Positions 42,537-49,934 of a stretch of DNA of 64,000 bases are shown here, piece after piece (positions within the stretch are counted from its first letter, which is position 1; every line of letters starts with the position of its first letter). Under the pieces are notes generated by a model. That model saw only the letters and a program-made list of their open reading frames with translations, ran no database searches and was not told the DNA's origin. The position numbers were made by a program, and so were the translations under genes. This stretch comes from CAYRKQ01 sp964424985. GTDB lineage: Bacteria; Patescibacteriota; Saccharimonadia; Saccharimonadales; UBA7683. The stretch covers positions 1 to 64,000 of the forward strand of contig CAYRKQ010000002.1 in the NCBI GenBank assembly GCA_964424985.1, read 5' to 3'.

Positions 42537-42652
42537 TATTGTTCAAATTTAGAGTATGAAGAAACTACCCGGCTACACGAGGCTGGATATGTGCATGGCT
42601 GAAGTTAGCCGCTAGTCTGGTGGTTAGATATACTTTACACATCTATCTTCTC
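42537..42652 (-). ncRNA. possible short leader RNA or small RNA
   Basis: Bounded by a strong promoter (42653-42682) and an intrinsic terminator (42511-42536), this ~115-base stretch has no good reading frame. It holds a GGCT-AACTTC-AGCC hairpin and an AGCCGG segment (42569-42574) that can pair with CCGGCT in the terminator. It may be a terminated small RNA, an attenuator, or both. No known RNA family was recognised. Confidence 0.45.
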
Positions 42653-42682
42653 ATTATATCACACTATGTCAAGTTTTGTCAA
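42653..42682 (-). promoter_or_regulatory. promoter of the DUF6282 operon, duplicated-TTGACA type
   Basis: TTGACA (42677-42682), 18-base spacer with a second TTGACA ten bases in and AGTGTGA at its end, TATAAT (42653-42658). It sits right after the coiled-coil gene at 42687. Confidence 0.82.
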
Positions 42683-42686
42683 GTTT

Positions 42687-43067
42687 TTACGCTGCGTGAT
42701 GTTCGAGAGTAGTTATTCGGACTTCATGATCGTCAACTTTGTTGGCGGTAGCATCAAGCTTATTTTCAATGCGGGTCGTCGTGGCACGTATGTCTTCAAG
42801 TTCAGTGTGTATTTTTTGTATCTCAGTGCCAACCGCGCCTAGTATTTCCTGCGCTGACTCAGCTACTATTTCTTTCATTTCAGCACGCAATTCATCGCCT
42901 TGACTCTTTATTTCAGCACGCAATTCATCGCCTTGACTCTTTATTTCAGCGCGCAGTTCTTCACCCTGACTCTTTATTTCAGTGTGTAAATCAGTGCCTT
43001 GGCCAACAATCAGATTCTTTAAATCTTCAATGTCTTGTTTTGTAGCTGCGACGTCGTTTTTGCTCAT
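42687..43067 (-). CDS. coiled-coil protein with 11-residue repeats
   Basis: 126 aa. It starts MSKNDVAATKQDIEDLKNLI and runs into tandem hendecads of the type EIKSQGDELRA (three close copies plus one diverged), encoded by 33-bp DNA repeats (42878-42976). The C-terminal part (IENKLDATANKVDDHEVRIT) is an ordinary heptad coil. A long, probably trimeric or tetrameric rod. TAAAAT lies 6 bases before the ATG, so a leaderless mRNA is likely. It is divergent to the similar gene at 43109. Confidence 0.68.
   Translation of the reverse strand: MSKNDVAATKQDIEDLKNLIVGQGTDLHTEIKSQGEELRAEIKSQGDELRAEIKSQGDELRAEMKEIVAESAQEILGAVGTEIQKIHTELEDIRATTTRIENKLDATANKVDDHEVRITTLEHHAA
42878..43009. repeat. 33-bp tandem repeats within the coiled-coil gene
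   Basis: Two identical units (42878-42910, 42911-42943), one with a few changes (42944-42976) and one degenerate (42977-43009), each beginning TTTCAGC or TTTCAGT. Being in frame (11 codons), they are protein repeats. They are not a CRISPR array: there are no spacers. Confidence 0.85.
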
Positions 43068-43108
43068 ATGCTTATTTTATCACACGATGAGGCTGTTATA
43101 ATGAAGAT

Positions 43109-43426
43109 ATGGATGATAAATTTGTTAACTTGGAAGCCTGGATTCAGCAAATTTTAAAAGAAGTGCAAGATGTTAAGATTCAGCTGAACGATACCAGAAG
43201 CGAGATGCGAGCTCAGTTCGACGACCTTCGCGGGCACATCAACCGAAACGACCAAACCGACAACGACAACACCCGTATGGTACAAGATCTTCGAAACATT
43301 TTAGAGACCTCACGTGCAGAGACAAACAATGTACGTTCTACAATTGAAAATCGTCTCAATAACCTTGAAGGGCGCCTCAACGAAATCCGCTCAATGAGCA
43401 ATGAGATCAAGAATAAAATTCGCTAG
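43109..43426 (+). CDS. coiled-coil protein, divergent partner
   Basis: 105 aa, plus strand. A helical rod throughout, with heptad pattern (NLEAWIQQILKEVQDVKIQL; IENRLNNLEGRLNEIRSMSN). Not assignable to a function. TATAAT lies 6 bases before the ATG (leaderless start), and its end overlaps the phosphoribosyltransferase gene by 4 bases on the opposite strand. Paired head-to-head with the coiled-coil gene at 42687, only 41 bases away. Confidence 0.65.
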   Translation: MDDKFVNLEAWIQQILKEVQDVKIQLNDTRSEMRAQFDDLRGHINRNDQTDNDNTRMVQDLRNILETSRAETNNVRSTIENRLNNLEGRLNEIRSMSNEIKNKIR

Positions 43427-44076
43427 GTAGCTTGAATGACACTCTTTTCTTCAGGGCAACTGGGAGCTTGTGGGCATGCCTCGGGAGTGTAGTCTTCCAT
43501 CGGATACTGTATATGCGATACGACTGGAATGGTAGTGACGTCATCACCAAGCCTAGGAAAGCCTTCAGCGCAAGGGATTCTTTGATCTTGCGGGTATGGA
43601 ATATGCCGTAATCCGCTACTGCTTCTATTCACGTATGTACACACACCAAGAATACGACCACCCCATCTGTGAAGAGTTGAGGCAACCTTCATAGTGTTCG
43701 TCCCTCGCGTAAAGATATCATCAACGATCACCCAGTTTTTATCCCCGGCGAAAATATTGCTTGGCTGCAGCTCAAAGCCATCATCCGTTTTTCTCGTTTG
43801 CCAACCTTCAACTCTTCGTTCAAGTCGCTTGGAAACATTTCGGCTCACCTTACCGGCTAAGCCGTTGGCGCCGTCAGCCACCGTCGCTACCGCGTCGACA
43901 TCAGGAAATTCGTTAGCAATAAGCTTACCAAGTCGACGTGCAACACGCGTTTCTTTAAGTTTACGCTTTGAAAGCTTATCATAATCTAGCTTCTCAACGG
44001 CGTGCCGTTTACTTGCAAAGACAAAATGACCCTTAACGGTCATCCGCTCAAGTGATTTTCGTTCAAAACGTTTCAT
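43423..44076 (-). CDS. phosphoribosyltransferase-fold protein
   Basis: 217 aa. The PRPP-binding loop WVIVDDIFTRGTNTMKVAST near residue 115 is diagnostic of type I phosphoribosyltransferases (ComF/PyrE-like). Upstream strands (DAVATVADGANGLAGKVSRN) fit the fold. The C-terminal ~50 residues (YTPEACPQAPSCPEEKS) hold three Cys and are not part of the core. The base it uses is unknown; ComF-like and orotate-type are both possible. Its ATG is 10 bases after the tRNA-Leu 3' end, so it is read from the tRNA transcript. Confidence 0.72.
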   Translation of the reverse strand: MKRFERKSLERMTVKGHFVFASKRHAVEKLDYDKLSKRKLKETRVARRLGKLIANEFPDVDAVATVADGANGLAGKVSRNVSKRLERRVEGWQTRKTDDGFELQPSNIFAGDKNWVIVDDIFTRGTNTMKVASTLHRWGGRILGVCTYVNRSSSGLRHIPYPQDQRIPCAEGFPRLGDDVTTIPVVSHIQYPMEDYTPEACPQAPSCPEEKSVIQAT

Positions 44077-44086
44077 AATGCGTACT

Positions 44087-44171
44087 TGGTGGGGATGAAA
44101 GGACTTGAACCTTCACGCCTTGCGGCACATGCTCCTAAGGCATGCGTGTCTACCAATTCCACCACATCCCC
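44087..44171 (-). tRNA. tRNA-Leu(TAG), CCA encoded
   Basis: Minus strand: acceptor GGGGATG/CATCCCC, D arm with TGGAATTGGTAGACA, anticodon stem CATGC/GCATG with loop CTTAGGA (anticodon TAG, leucine), a long class II variable arm (TGCCGCAAGGCG), T arm AAGG-TTCAAGT-CCTT, discriminator A and encoded CCA. Complete and regular. Confidence 0.95.
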
Positions 44172-44190
44172 GAATTGTTAAGTTTGTTAG

Positions 44191-44266
44191 CCTGGGAACC
44201 GTGCCGTGTGGCACATGCTCGATGGTCTTAAGTAGCATGCGTGTCTACCAATTCCACCACATCCCC
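44191..44266 (-). pseudogene. decayed tandem copy of tRNA-Leu
   Basis: Shares the first ~33 bases exactly with tRNA-Leu(TAG) (acceptor 5' half, D arm, start of the anticodon stem) and keeps the stem CATGC/GCATG. The anticodon loop is expanded to 16 bases (TACTTAAGACCATCGA), and no proper T arm or 3' acceptor half follows; GGTTCCCAGG is all that remains. Most simply a tandem duplication that has lost its 3' half. Confidence 0.7.
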
Positions 44267-44290
44267 GCAATTGGCTTGTTCTATGATAGC

Positions 44291-44319
44291 AAAAAAGTAG
44301 CTGTCAAGCGACAGCTACT
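44291..44319 (-). terminator. terminator of rsmD
   Basis: Perfect 10-bp stem AGTAGCTGTC/GACAGCTACT with loop GCTT, followed by TTTTTT on the minus strand. Its 5' arm overlaps the rsmD stop codon. It separates rsmD from the tRNA-Leu pair. Confidence 0.9.
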
Positions 44320-44845
44320 GTAAACGGTAGGTGATTAGCGTGGCATCGCCATAATTTCGATTGTCCACCACAACAACTCCATCGACGGTGCTCACTTCGT
44401 CCCTACCTGGTTGTGATAATATCATAAGCCCTTTGGGTTTTAAATGCTTAAAAAGTGCAAAAACTGTGGATAACTGCATGTCATTGTAGGGCGGATCGCA
44501 AAAAATAATGTCGAACTGGACGTCTTTGTTTGTCGAACTCCAGGCATGGGCACTGGCTTTAATGGCTTTGACTTTTTCTTCGGCCTGCAGCTTTTCAACG
44601 TTTTGTTTTAACACCTTGTAGGCTCGGTTGTCACTATCAGTTGCAACTGCCGAGACGGCACCCCGGCTGACCGCCTCTAAAACTAGTGAGCCGCTGCCCG
44701 CAAAGGCATCCCACACTGTCTTGCCTTCCAGTGAGCCAAGCGAATTAAACAGTGCCTGGCGAATTCGCTCGCTCATAGGGTGAGTTTTAAAACCTCGCGG
44801 CGCCTTGATGATCCGCCCTCCGTATTCTCCCGCAATAACCCTCAT
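44315..44845 (-). CDS. rsmD: 16S rRNA (guanine966-N2)-methyltransferase
   Basis: 176 aa from MRVIAGEYGGRIIKAPRGFK, which matches the family start; TATGAT lies 6 bases before this ATG. The longer open frame upstream is not conserved-looking. AdoMet motif I is VWDAFAGSGSLVLEAVSRGA; the catalytic IIFCDPPYNDMQ (DPPY) is intact. It modifies G966 of 16S rRNA on the 30S subunit. Confidence 0.92.
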   Translation of the reverse strand: MRVIAGEYGGRIIKAPRGFKTHPMSERIRQALFNSLGSLEGKTVWDAFAGSGSLVLEAVSRGAVSAVATDSDNRAYKVLKQNVEKLQAEEKVKAIKASAHAWSSTNKDVQFDIIFCDPPYNDMQLSTVFALFKHLKPKGLMILSQPGRDEVSTVDGVVVVDNRNYGDATLITYRLQ

Positions 44846-44896
44846 CATATAATCATACCATCCCACTCCCCACGCTCCCACATACACTTCCACACA

Positions 44897-44932
44897 CTCA
44901 ACAAATTCTTCCATATGGTAGAGTTTGTTGAG
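44897..44932. repeat. long hairpin between 44995 gene and rsmD
   Basis: CTCAACAAA (44897-44905) and TTTGTTGAG (44924-44932) pair perfectly, and the intervening sequence continues pairing with one mismatch around the palindrome CCATATGG. No T run follows on either strand, so it may be a terminator of unusual type or a leader structure. Confidence 0.55.
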
Positions 44933-44994
44933 GTGGATGTAATTTTGGTTGCAACGCATGCAGTGGTGTAGAACGGAACGGAGGAGAAATGGGG

Positions 44995-45804
44995 CTAGAG
45001 GGTTCGTGTTTCATCGAGTGCCAACAGCCAGATGACGGTGATGGTGCGTGTAACTGTTGGGGCAAGCTGCAAACGCACATCTTTAGCCAGCGCTGGCGTC
45101 CAACCCCGTTTTAAAAACCGTTCGTACATGTTGAAGTTATAAATAATCATCGTTTGCTCGTGCAAATAATTTTTCACGCCCAGGTTCTTGGCATGTCGGA
45201 TCTCGGCCTTGGTTGGTTTGGCGGCCGCGAGCTTAAGGGGTCGACTGATAACTGATATACCCGCTTCAAAAAGATGATGGCTCAGCATCAGGCCTTTTGC
45301 TCCCCAGAGCTTCCAGTTTTTAACAATTGTCTGACTCTTTGTGTCACCCTTAATGAGCAGCTTCTTTCTATATGAATCCCGCGTATCATTTGCCGCTCCA
45401 CCACGCAGCTCAATGAGCTTCTTCTCATACGGGTAGTGATGCGCCGGTGTCATGCCATCAACAATGGCGTGCGCCAGCCAGGCGGCCTCAAAAGCCGATT
45501 TTTCTTCATCTTTTCGAGTAAGCGCCTTCACCAATGAACCATAGTGTTGCTGCACAATCTTTATAAGCTTCTGGTCTTTTTCATCAGTCGGATCCCAGTA
45601 ATGCCACGGCTCATCTTTACCAGGACTTTTGCGTTTTATACCATCTGGGCCATTATTACCCTCGAATTGAAGTATCTGTTTGCCCGTCGGAAAGAAACTA
45701 TCTTCGCGAAGCTGATGCACAAATTTAGCCGCCGTGCGATCAAACTTTTGATGCGCCCCCAGCAGATTCCCCGATTTATTATGAAGTGTAGATCCTGACC
45801 ACAT
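44995..45804 (-). CDS. unknown protein, possibly zinc phospholipase C/P1-nuclease-like
   Basis: 269 aa. Several His/Asp/Trp clusters recall the all-helical zinc phospholipase C/P1 nuclease fold: GAHQKFDRTAAKFV near residue 17, PWHYWDP near 66, and AHAIVDGMTPAHHYPYE near 111. No signal peptide is evident, which is unusual for that group. The rest is helical and basic. The assignment rests on motif resemblance only; it may be an unrelated helical protein. -10-like TATAAA lies ~10 bases before the ATG. Confidence 0.4.
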   Translation of the reverse strand: MWSGSTLHNKSGNLLGAHQKFDRTAAKFVHQLREDSFFPTGKQILQFEGNNGPDGIKRKSPGKDEPWHYWDPTDEKDQKLIKIVQQHYGSLVKALTRKDEEKSAFEAAWLAHAIVDGMTPAHHYPYEKKLIELRGGAANDTRDSYRKKLLIKGDTKSQTIVKNWKLWGAKGLMLSHHLFEAGISVISRPLKLAAAKPTKAEIRHAKNLGVKNYLHEQTMIIYNFNMYERFLKRGWTPALAKDVRLQLAPTVTRTITVIWLLALDETRTL

Positions 45805-45874
45805 AGCTATCTAGTTTATAGTGTTTAGTGAATAGTGGGTAGTACTAGCCCACCTACTACGCCAGCCAATACTA

Positions 45875-46177
45875 CTATACATCGAGAAACGGATATTGAG
45901 TCTTGTCGTCTTCGGTTAGAGAATTATCATAGATACGATCTAAAAGATCATCGGGAATTTCATCTGCCAACTTTTGCATCGTTTCGTTGGGATCGCCAAA
46001 CGCAACCCCCATTGATGCAAGCATCCCATGGAGACCTCGATCAAGAACTATGCCGCTCACCTCTAGCTGGCGCTCAACATCAGAGTCAGTCTGTTGCAAA
46101 GACGCATCGTTAAGATCAACCTCCCAAAGGCTGGTGGGTAATGGTGCAGCTCCATTAATTTCAGCGTATATAGACAT
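45875..46177 (-). CDS. orphan acidic protein downstream of recG
   Basis: 100 aa from MSIYAEINGAAPLPTSLWEV; TATAAT (46187-46192) lies 9 bases before this ATG, suggesting its own short-leader transcript; a TTG further upstream is less likely. Strongly acidic, helical, ending DSLTEDDKTQYPFLDV-like (NSLTEDDKTQYPFLDV). Not recognised. No membrane segment. Confidence 0.55.
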   Translation of the reverse strand: MSIYAEINGAAPLPTSLWEVDLNDASLQQTDSDVERQLEVSGIVLDRGLHGMLASMGVAFGDPNETMQKLADEIPDDLLDRIYDNSLTEDDKTQYPFLDV

Positions 46178-46205
46178 ATTGACTGAATTATAACACAAGA
46201 TCTGG

Positions 46206-48236
46206 TCAGTTCAGATGTGTTAAAGAGCGATTAGCCTGCACTCTTTGGTTGAGCTGAGGGTAATCAGTGAGTTTTTCTTTTGAGTCTAGGAAATCAATTG
46301 CTGAGTCTTTGGCGGCTTTGATTAGTTTTGTGTCGGTGATGTTGGCAATTTTCAGATCTAATTGACCATGTTGGCGTGTGCCGTAAAGCGCACCGGGGCC
46401 ACGGAGTTCCAGATCCATTTCGGCTAGTTTGAAGCCGTTATTAGTTTGTTCCATGGCTCGGAGGCGTTTGGTGGGCTTTTGCGAGGTGCTCATGACAAGG
46501 TAGCAGTAGCTTTGATGCTGGGCTCGGCCGACGCGGCCGCGGAGCTGGTGAAGCTGCGCCAGGCCAAATTGGTCGGCAGACTCAATGAGCATCACGGTGG
46601 CGTTTGGCACGTCAATGCCAACTTCGATTACCGTGGTGCTCACTAAAATATCTAACTGATGGGTCACGAAATCATTCATCACTTTAGTTTTTTCATCATC
46701 TTTTAGTTTGCCATGCAGTAACCCAATGCGGCGGTGACGAAAAGGGCCTTGAGAAAGCAGGTTTAATTCTTCGTTAACACTCTTGGCTCCCGTTTTGTCA
46801 GATTCATCAATCAGTGGACAGACGACGAACACTTGATGCCCTTTAATAATTTCTCTGTCGATTTCATCGTAGAGCTGAGCTCGGGAATTTGGTGACCAGA
46901 TATCGGTCTTAATTGGCAGACGGTTGCTCGGTTTTTGCGAAATGATTGAAATATCCAGCTCACCGTAGATCGTCAGCGCCAGGCTGCGCGGAATAGGTGT
47001 GGCTGTCATGCTCAAAATGTGTGGAATGGCCACACCCTTATCGACCAACTTCTGCCGCTGAGCTACCCCAAAACGATGCTGTTCGTCAATCACAATATAA
47101 CCCAGGCGTTTGAAATCCACATTTTCTTGCAGCAGGGCGTGAGTGCCGACCACAATATCAATTTCGCCAAGTGAGAGTTGTTTTTTCAGCTCATCTTTTT
47201 GCTTTTTCTTCACCGCTGAGGTGAGTAGCGCCACGGTGATGTCAGTATGTTTGAGAAGGTCTGAAAGCGTCTCGGCGTGTTGCCGCGCCAAAAGCTCAGT
47301 TGGCGCCATAAAGGCACTTTGCACCCCACTGTGAGCTGCCATAACGGCTCCAAAAGCGGCCACCACCGTTTTGCCAGCGCCCACGTCGCCTTCTAGTAAC
47401 CGGTTCATGGGTGTCGGTTTCGCTAAATCTTGCAAGATTTCCCACGCAGCCTTCTTTTGAGCAGGGGTAAGCTCAAACGGTAGTAACTTTACGTACTGCT
47501 TGGCTTTCTTTTCATCAAACGGAACTTCCAGTGCTGTTTCAGCCTCGATCTCACGTTTATTGAGCTGCCCGGCCAGAATGTAGCTAAACACCTCTTCAAA
47601 CCCAATCCGGTGGCGAGCTTCTTCTAGCTTCTTCTGGCCTTCCGGCCAATGCATTCGCCGTGCTGCCTCGGCAAACGAAATAAGCTTGTTTTCTTTCACC
47701 ACTTTCTTAGGTAAAAACTCGCCCAGCTCATGAAAAAGCGGCAGACATTCATGCAGCACCACACGGATCTCACGAGAGGTCAGCCCTTTGGTTTCACGGT
47801 AGATTGGCACAATCCGAGCCGTATTTTTGGTTAATTCCGCTACTTGTTCAACCGCCGGGTTCATCAAACTGTATCTGTTGTAGCTAAACTCGTACAAGCC
47901 TGAAAAATAGTACTCTTTACCTGCTTTAAAGTAATCTTTACGATACGGCTGGTTAAACCACACGACTTTGATAGCGCCGCTTTCGTCATGCAAGTTTGCT
48001 TCGGTAATATGCATACCACGCCGCACACGCCGCGTTTTTACATTTTCTACGGTAGCCTTAATCGTAATAGCCCCGCCTTTAATCTGACTAATCGGCAGCA
48101 CCTCAGAGTAATCATCATACTTGCGCGGCCAATAGGTCAACAGATCATAAATCGAAACAACACCAAGCTTCTCCAGCTTTATAGCCGTCTCTTTGCCCAC
48201 CCCTTTAATATGCTCAACTGATGACTGTACATTCAC
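46206..48236 (-). CDS. recG: ATP-dependent DNA helicase RecG
   Basis: 676 aa, normal. The N-terminal wedge/OB domain (GAITIKATVENVKTRRVRRG) is followed by helicase motifs GDVGAGKTVVA (I), DEQHRFGVAQR (II), TATPIPRSLALTIYGELDIS (III), and QLRGRVGRAQHQSYCYL (VI). It rewinds stalled replication forks. The start is GTG; TATAAT lies 7 bases upstream (leaderless type). It is back-to-back with the plus-strand orphan at 48298. Confidence 0.97.
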   Translation of the reverse strand: MNVQSSVEHIKGVGKETAIKLEKLGVVSIYDLLTYWPRKYDDYSEVLPISQIKGGAITIKATVENVKTRRVRRGMHITEANLHDESGAIKVVWFNQPYRKDYFKAGKEYYFSGLYEFSYNRYSLMNPAVEQVAELTKNTARIVPIYRETKGLTSREIRVVLHECLPLFHELGEFLPKKVVKENKLISFAEAARRMHWPEGQKKLEEARHRIGFEEVFSYILAGQLNKREIEAETALEVPFDEKKAKQYVKLLPFELTPAQKKAAWEILQDLAKPTPMNRLLEGDVGAGKTVVAAFGAVMAAHSGVQSAFMAPTELLARQHAETLSDLLKHTDITVALLTSAVKKKQKDELKKQLSLGEIDIVVGTHALLQENVDFKRLGYIVIDEQHRFGVAQRQKLVDKGVAIPHILSMTATPIPRSLALTIYGELDISIISQKPSNRLPIKTDIWSPNSRAQLYDEIDREIIKGHQVFVVCPLIDESDKTGAKSVNEELNLLSQGPFRHRRIGLLHGKLKDDEKTKVMNDFVTHQLDILVSTTVIEVGIDVPNATVMLIESADQFGLAQLHQLRGRVGRAQHQSYCYLVMSTSQKPTKRLRAMEQTNNGFKLAEMDLELRGPGALYGTRQHGQLDLKIANITDTKLIKAAKDSAIDFLDSKEKLTDYPQLNQRVQANRSLTHLN

Positions 48237-48254
48237 ATCTTAAATTATAGAGTA

Positions 48255-48283
48255 TTGACACTACTTGACAGGTGTGTTATAAT
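48255..48283 (+). promoter_or_regulatory. promoter of the orphan at 48298, duplicated-TTGACA type
   Basis: TTGACA (48255-48260), 17-base spacer with a second TTGACA and GGTGTG, TATAAT (48278-48283), ATG at 48298. This is the only plus-strand copy of the module; the 5' leader would be about 7 bases. Confidence 0.82.
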
Positions 48284-48297
48284 GAAAAGATAGAGTT

Positions 48298-48636
48298 ATG
48301 ACGTACCGAGACCCTCAGTTTACGATTCCGAGTTTTGAACTTCCACCTTCGGCCGAACGCGGTTGTGAATTTGATGAGTTCAGTAGTTTACTAACAGGAA
48401 TGAATGATCTTGCAAGTGTCTCGCAGATGAGCCGCATTGACTTCTTCTTTGGAACTCTTGAAGAAATGCAAAAAAGAGATCTTGAACTTGATGATTTCAA
48501 GATGAGAGCTATTTTGCAAGAAGGATTTGGATCCCCCGAAGAAGCACTCGATTGGATGGGCGCAACAGACTTCAGTGAACACCCTGATGGACTAGAGGAA
48601 GTGTTGCGCTGGTATACCAAAGACGCCACTGCTTAA
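48298..48636 (+). CDS. orphan acidic helical protein
   Basis: 112 aa, plus strand. Acidic and probably all-helical, with MSRIDFFFGTLEEMQKRDLE and GFGSPEEALDWMGATDFSEH. Not recognised. No SD; the strong promoter directly upstream gives a near-leaderless mRNA. It ends about 60 bases from the convergent tyrS gene. Confidence 0.6.
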   Translation: MTYRDPQFTIPSFELPPSAERGCEFDEFSSLLTGMNDLASVSQMSRIDFFFGTLEEMQKRDLELDDFKMRAILQEGFGSPEEALDWMGATDFSEHPDGLEEVLRWYTKDATA

Positions 48637-48698
48637 AAGTGAAGGTACAATACGAGCAGTATCAAGCCCAGCTACTAACACGCTGCAGCTTGCCATCA

Positions 48699-49934
48699 CT
48701 ATTGATTGTTAATGAGAGTGAATGTGTTCTTGCCTCGTTTGAGGAGAAGATACCCATTGTTTGTTTTGAGGGACTTCAAATCAGTTTCTAGAGTTATTTT
48801 TTCACCGTTGATCGAAACCGCGCCAGACTCTATAAAACGGCGGGCCTCTGAATTTGATGAGGCGAGACCAGACTCTGTCAAGGTTTGGATGGCATCAGTT
48901 GATTCTACAGTTGGGACTTCATTGGCAAGTTCTTTGATATCTTCTTTCGTGAGCTCCGCAAAATCTTTTTGACCGAACAGTACTTCAGAGACATCCTTGA
49001 CACTTTCAGCTCGTTTTTCGCCATGTACTAGTTTGGTGACTTCGTAGGCGAGGTATTTTTGGGCGGCGCGACCAGCTTTATCTTCTTCAAATTCTTTTAT
49101 GAGTTTTTCGTACTCGTCAGGCTCAATAGCGGTGTAGATTTTGAGGTAGTCGCTGGCGCCTTCGTCATCCATGTTTAGCCAGAATTGGTAGAATTTGTAG
49201 ACACTTGTTTTGGCTGGGTCAAGCCAGACGGCACCATCTTCGCTTTTACCAAACTTCTTACCGGTGGCTTTGTTGATGGTAAGCGGCATAGTGAGGGCGT
49301 GAACTTCTTTGCCGCGCATTTTTCGAATTAAATCGACGCCAGAGAGAATATTACCCCACTGGTCGGAACCTGAAAGCTGCAGCGTACAGCCGTGTTCATC
49401 AAATAAATGAAGATAATCGTATCCTTGCAACAACGTGTAACTAAATTCTGTGAAGCTCATACCGGCGCCGTCTTTGCCAATACGCTGGGCAATGTAATCT
49501 CGTTGCACCAGCGTGCTCATGCCGAAGTGTTTGCCAACGTCACGCAGGAAGTCAAGCACCTTAAGATCCTTGGTCCAATCGAGGTTATTAACTAAGGTAA
49601 ATGGATCATCTTTGAAGACGGACTTTAGCTGTTTTTCAGCTTGCGCAACATTGTAACGGACGGTTTCTTCGTCTTGCAGGGGTCGTTCAGCATCTTTGCC
49701 GCCCGGATCACCAATTAAACTGGTGGCTCCTCCGGCCAGCAAGATTGCTTTGTGACCGTGGCGCACGAATGTTTTGTCGAGCATCATGGCGGCTAAGTTG
49801 CCAATTGTCTGCGAATCTGCCGAAGCGTCAAAGCCATGGTAGAAGGTGATCTTTTTGTCATCAAGCTGCTTTATATCTGAAAGCGTGGTTTGGTTGATGA
49901 AACCGCGCCAGGTGAGTTCTTCGGATAGTGTCAT
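48699..49934 (-). CDS. tyrS: tyrosine--tRNA ligase
   Basis: 411 aa, class I. The HIGH-type motif is degenerate (ADSQTIGNLAAMMLDK); the tyrosine-binding pocket is seen in FTEFSYTLLQGYDYLHLFDE and GSDQWGNI; the KMSKS loop is KKFGKSEDGAVWLDP. A C-terminal S4 domain (residues ~345-411, EARRFIESGAVSINGEKITL) binds tRNA. TATACT lies 9 bases before the ATG. Confidence 0.96.
   Translation of the reverse strand: MTLSEELTWRGFINQTTLSDIKQLDDKKITFYHGFDASADSQTIGNLAAMMLDKTFVRHGHKAILLAGGATSLIGDPGGKDAERPLQDEETVRYNVAQAEKQLKSVFKDDPFTLVNNLDWTKDLKVLDFLRDVGKHFGMSTLVQRDYIAQRIGKDGAGMSFTEFSYTLLQGYDYLHLFDEHGCTLQLSGSDQWGNILSGVDLIRKMRGKEVHALTMPLTINKATGKKFGKSEDGAVWLDPAKTSVYKFYQFWLNMDDEGASDYLKIYTAIEPDEYEKLIKEFEEDKAGRAAQKYLAYEVTKLVHGEKRAESVKDVSEVLFGQKDFAELTKEDIKELANEVPTVESTDAIQTLTESGLASSNSEARRFIESGAVSINGEKITLETDLKSLKTNNGYLLLKRGKNTFTLINNQ

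Noticed and set aside
42148..42546. Upstream start at 42546 for the small membrane protein
   Set aside because: That frame begins inside the terminator hairpin and has no SD; the ATG at 42471 has GAGGA 5 bases upstream.
42878..43009. Possible CRISPR array (33-bp repeats)
   Set aside because: The units are contiguous, without unique spacers, and encode 11-residue coiled-coil repeats in frame.
44087..44266. One intron-containing tRNA-Leu spanning both copies
   Set aside because: The downstream copy is a complete cloverleaf with its own 5' acceptor half and CCA, so it does not need an upstream exon.
44315..44959. Long form of RsmD (214 aa)
   Set aside because: The first 38 codons cross the hairpin at 44897-44932 and are not RsmD-like; MRVIAGEYGG at 44845 is the family start.
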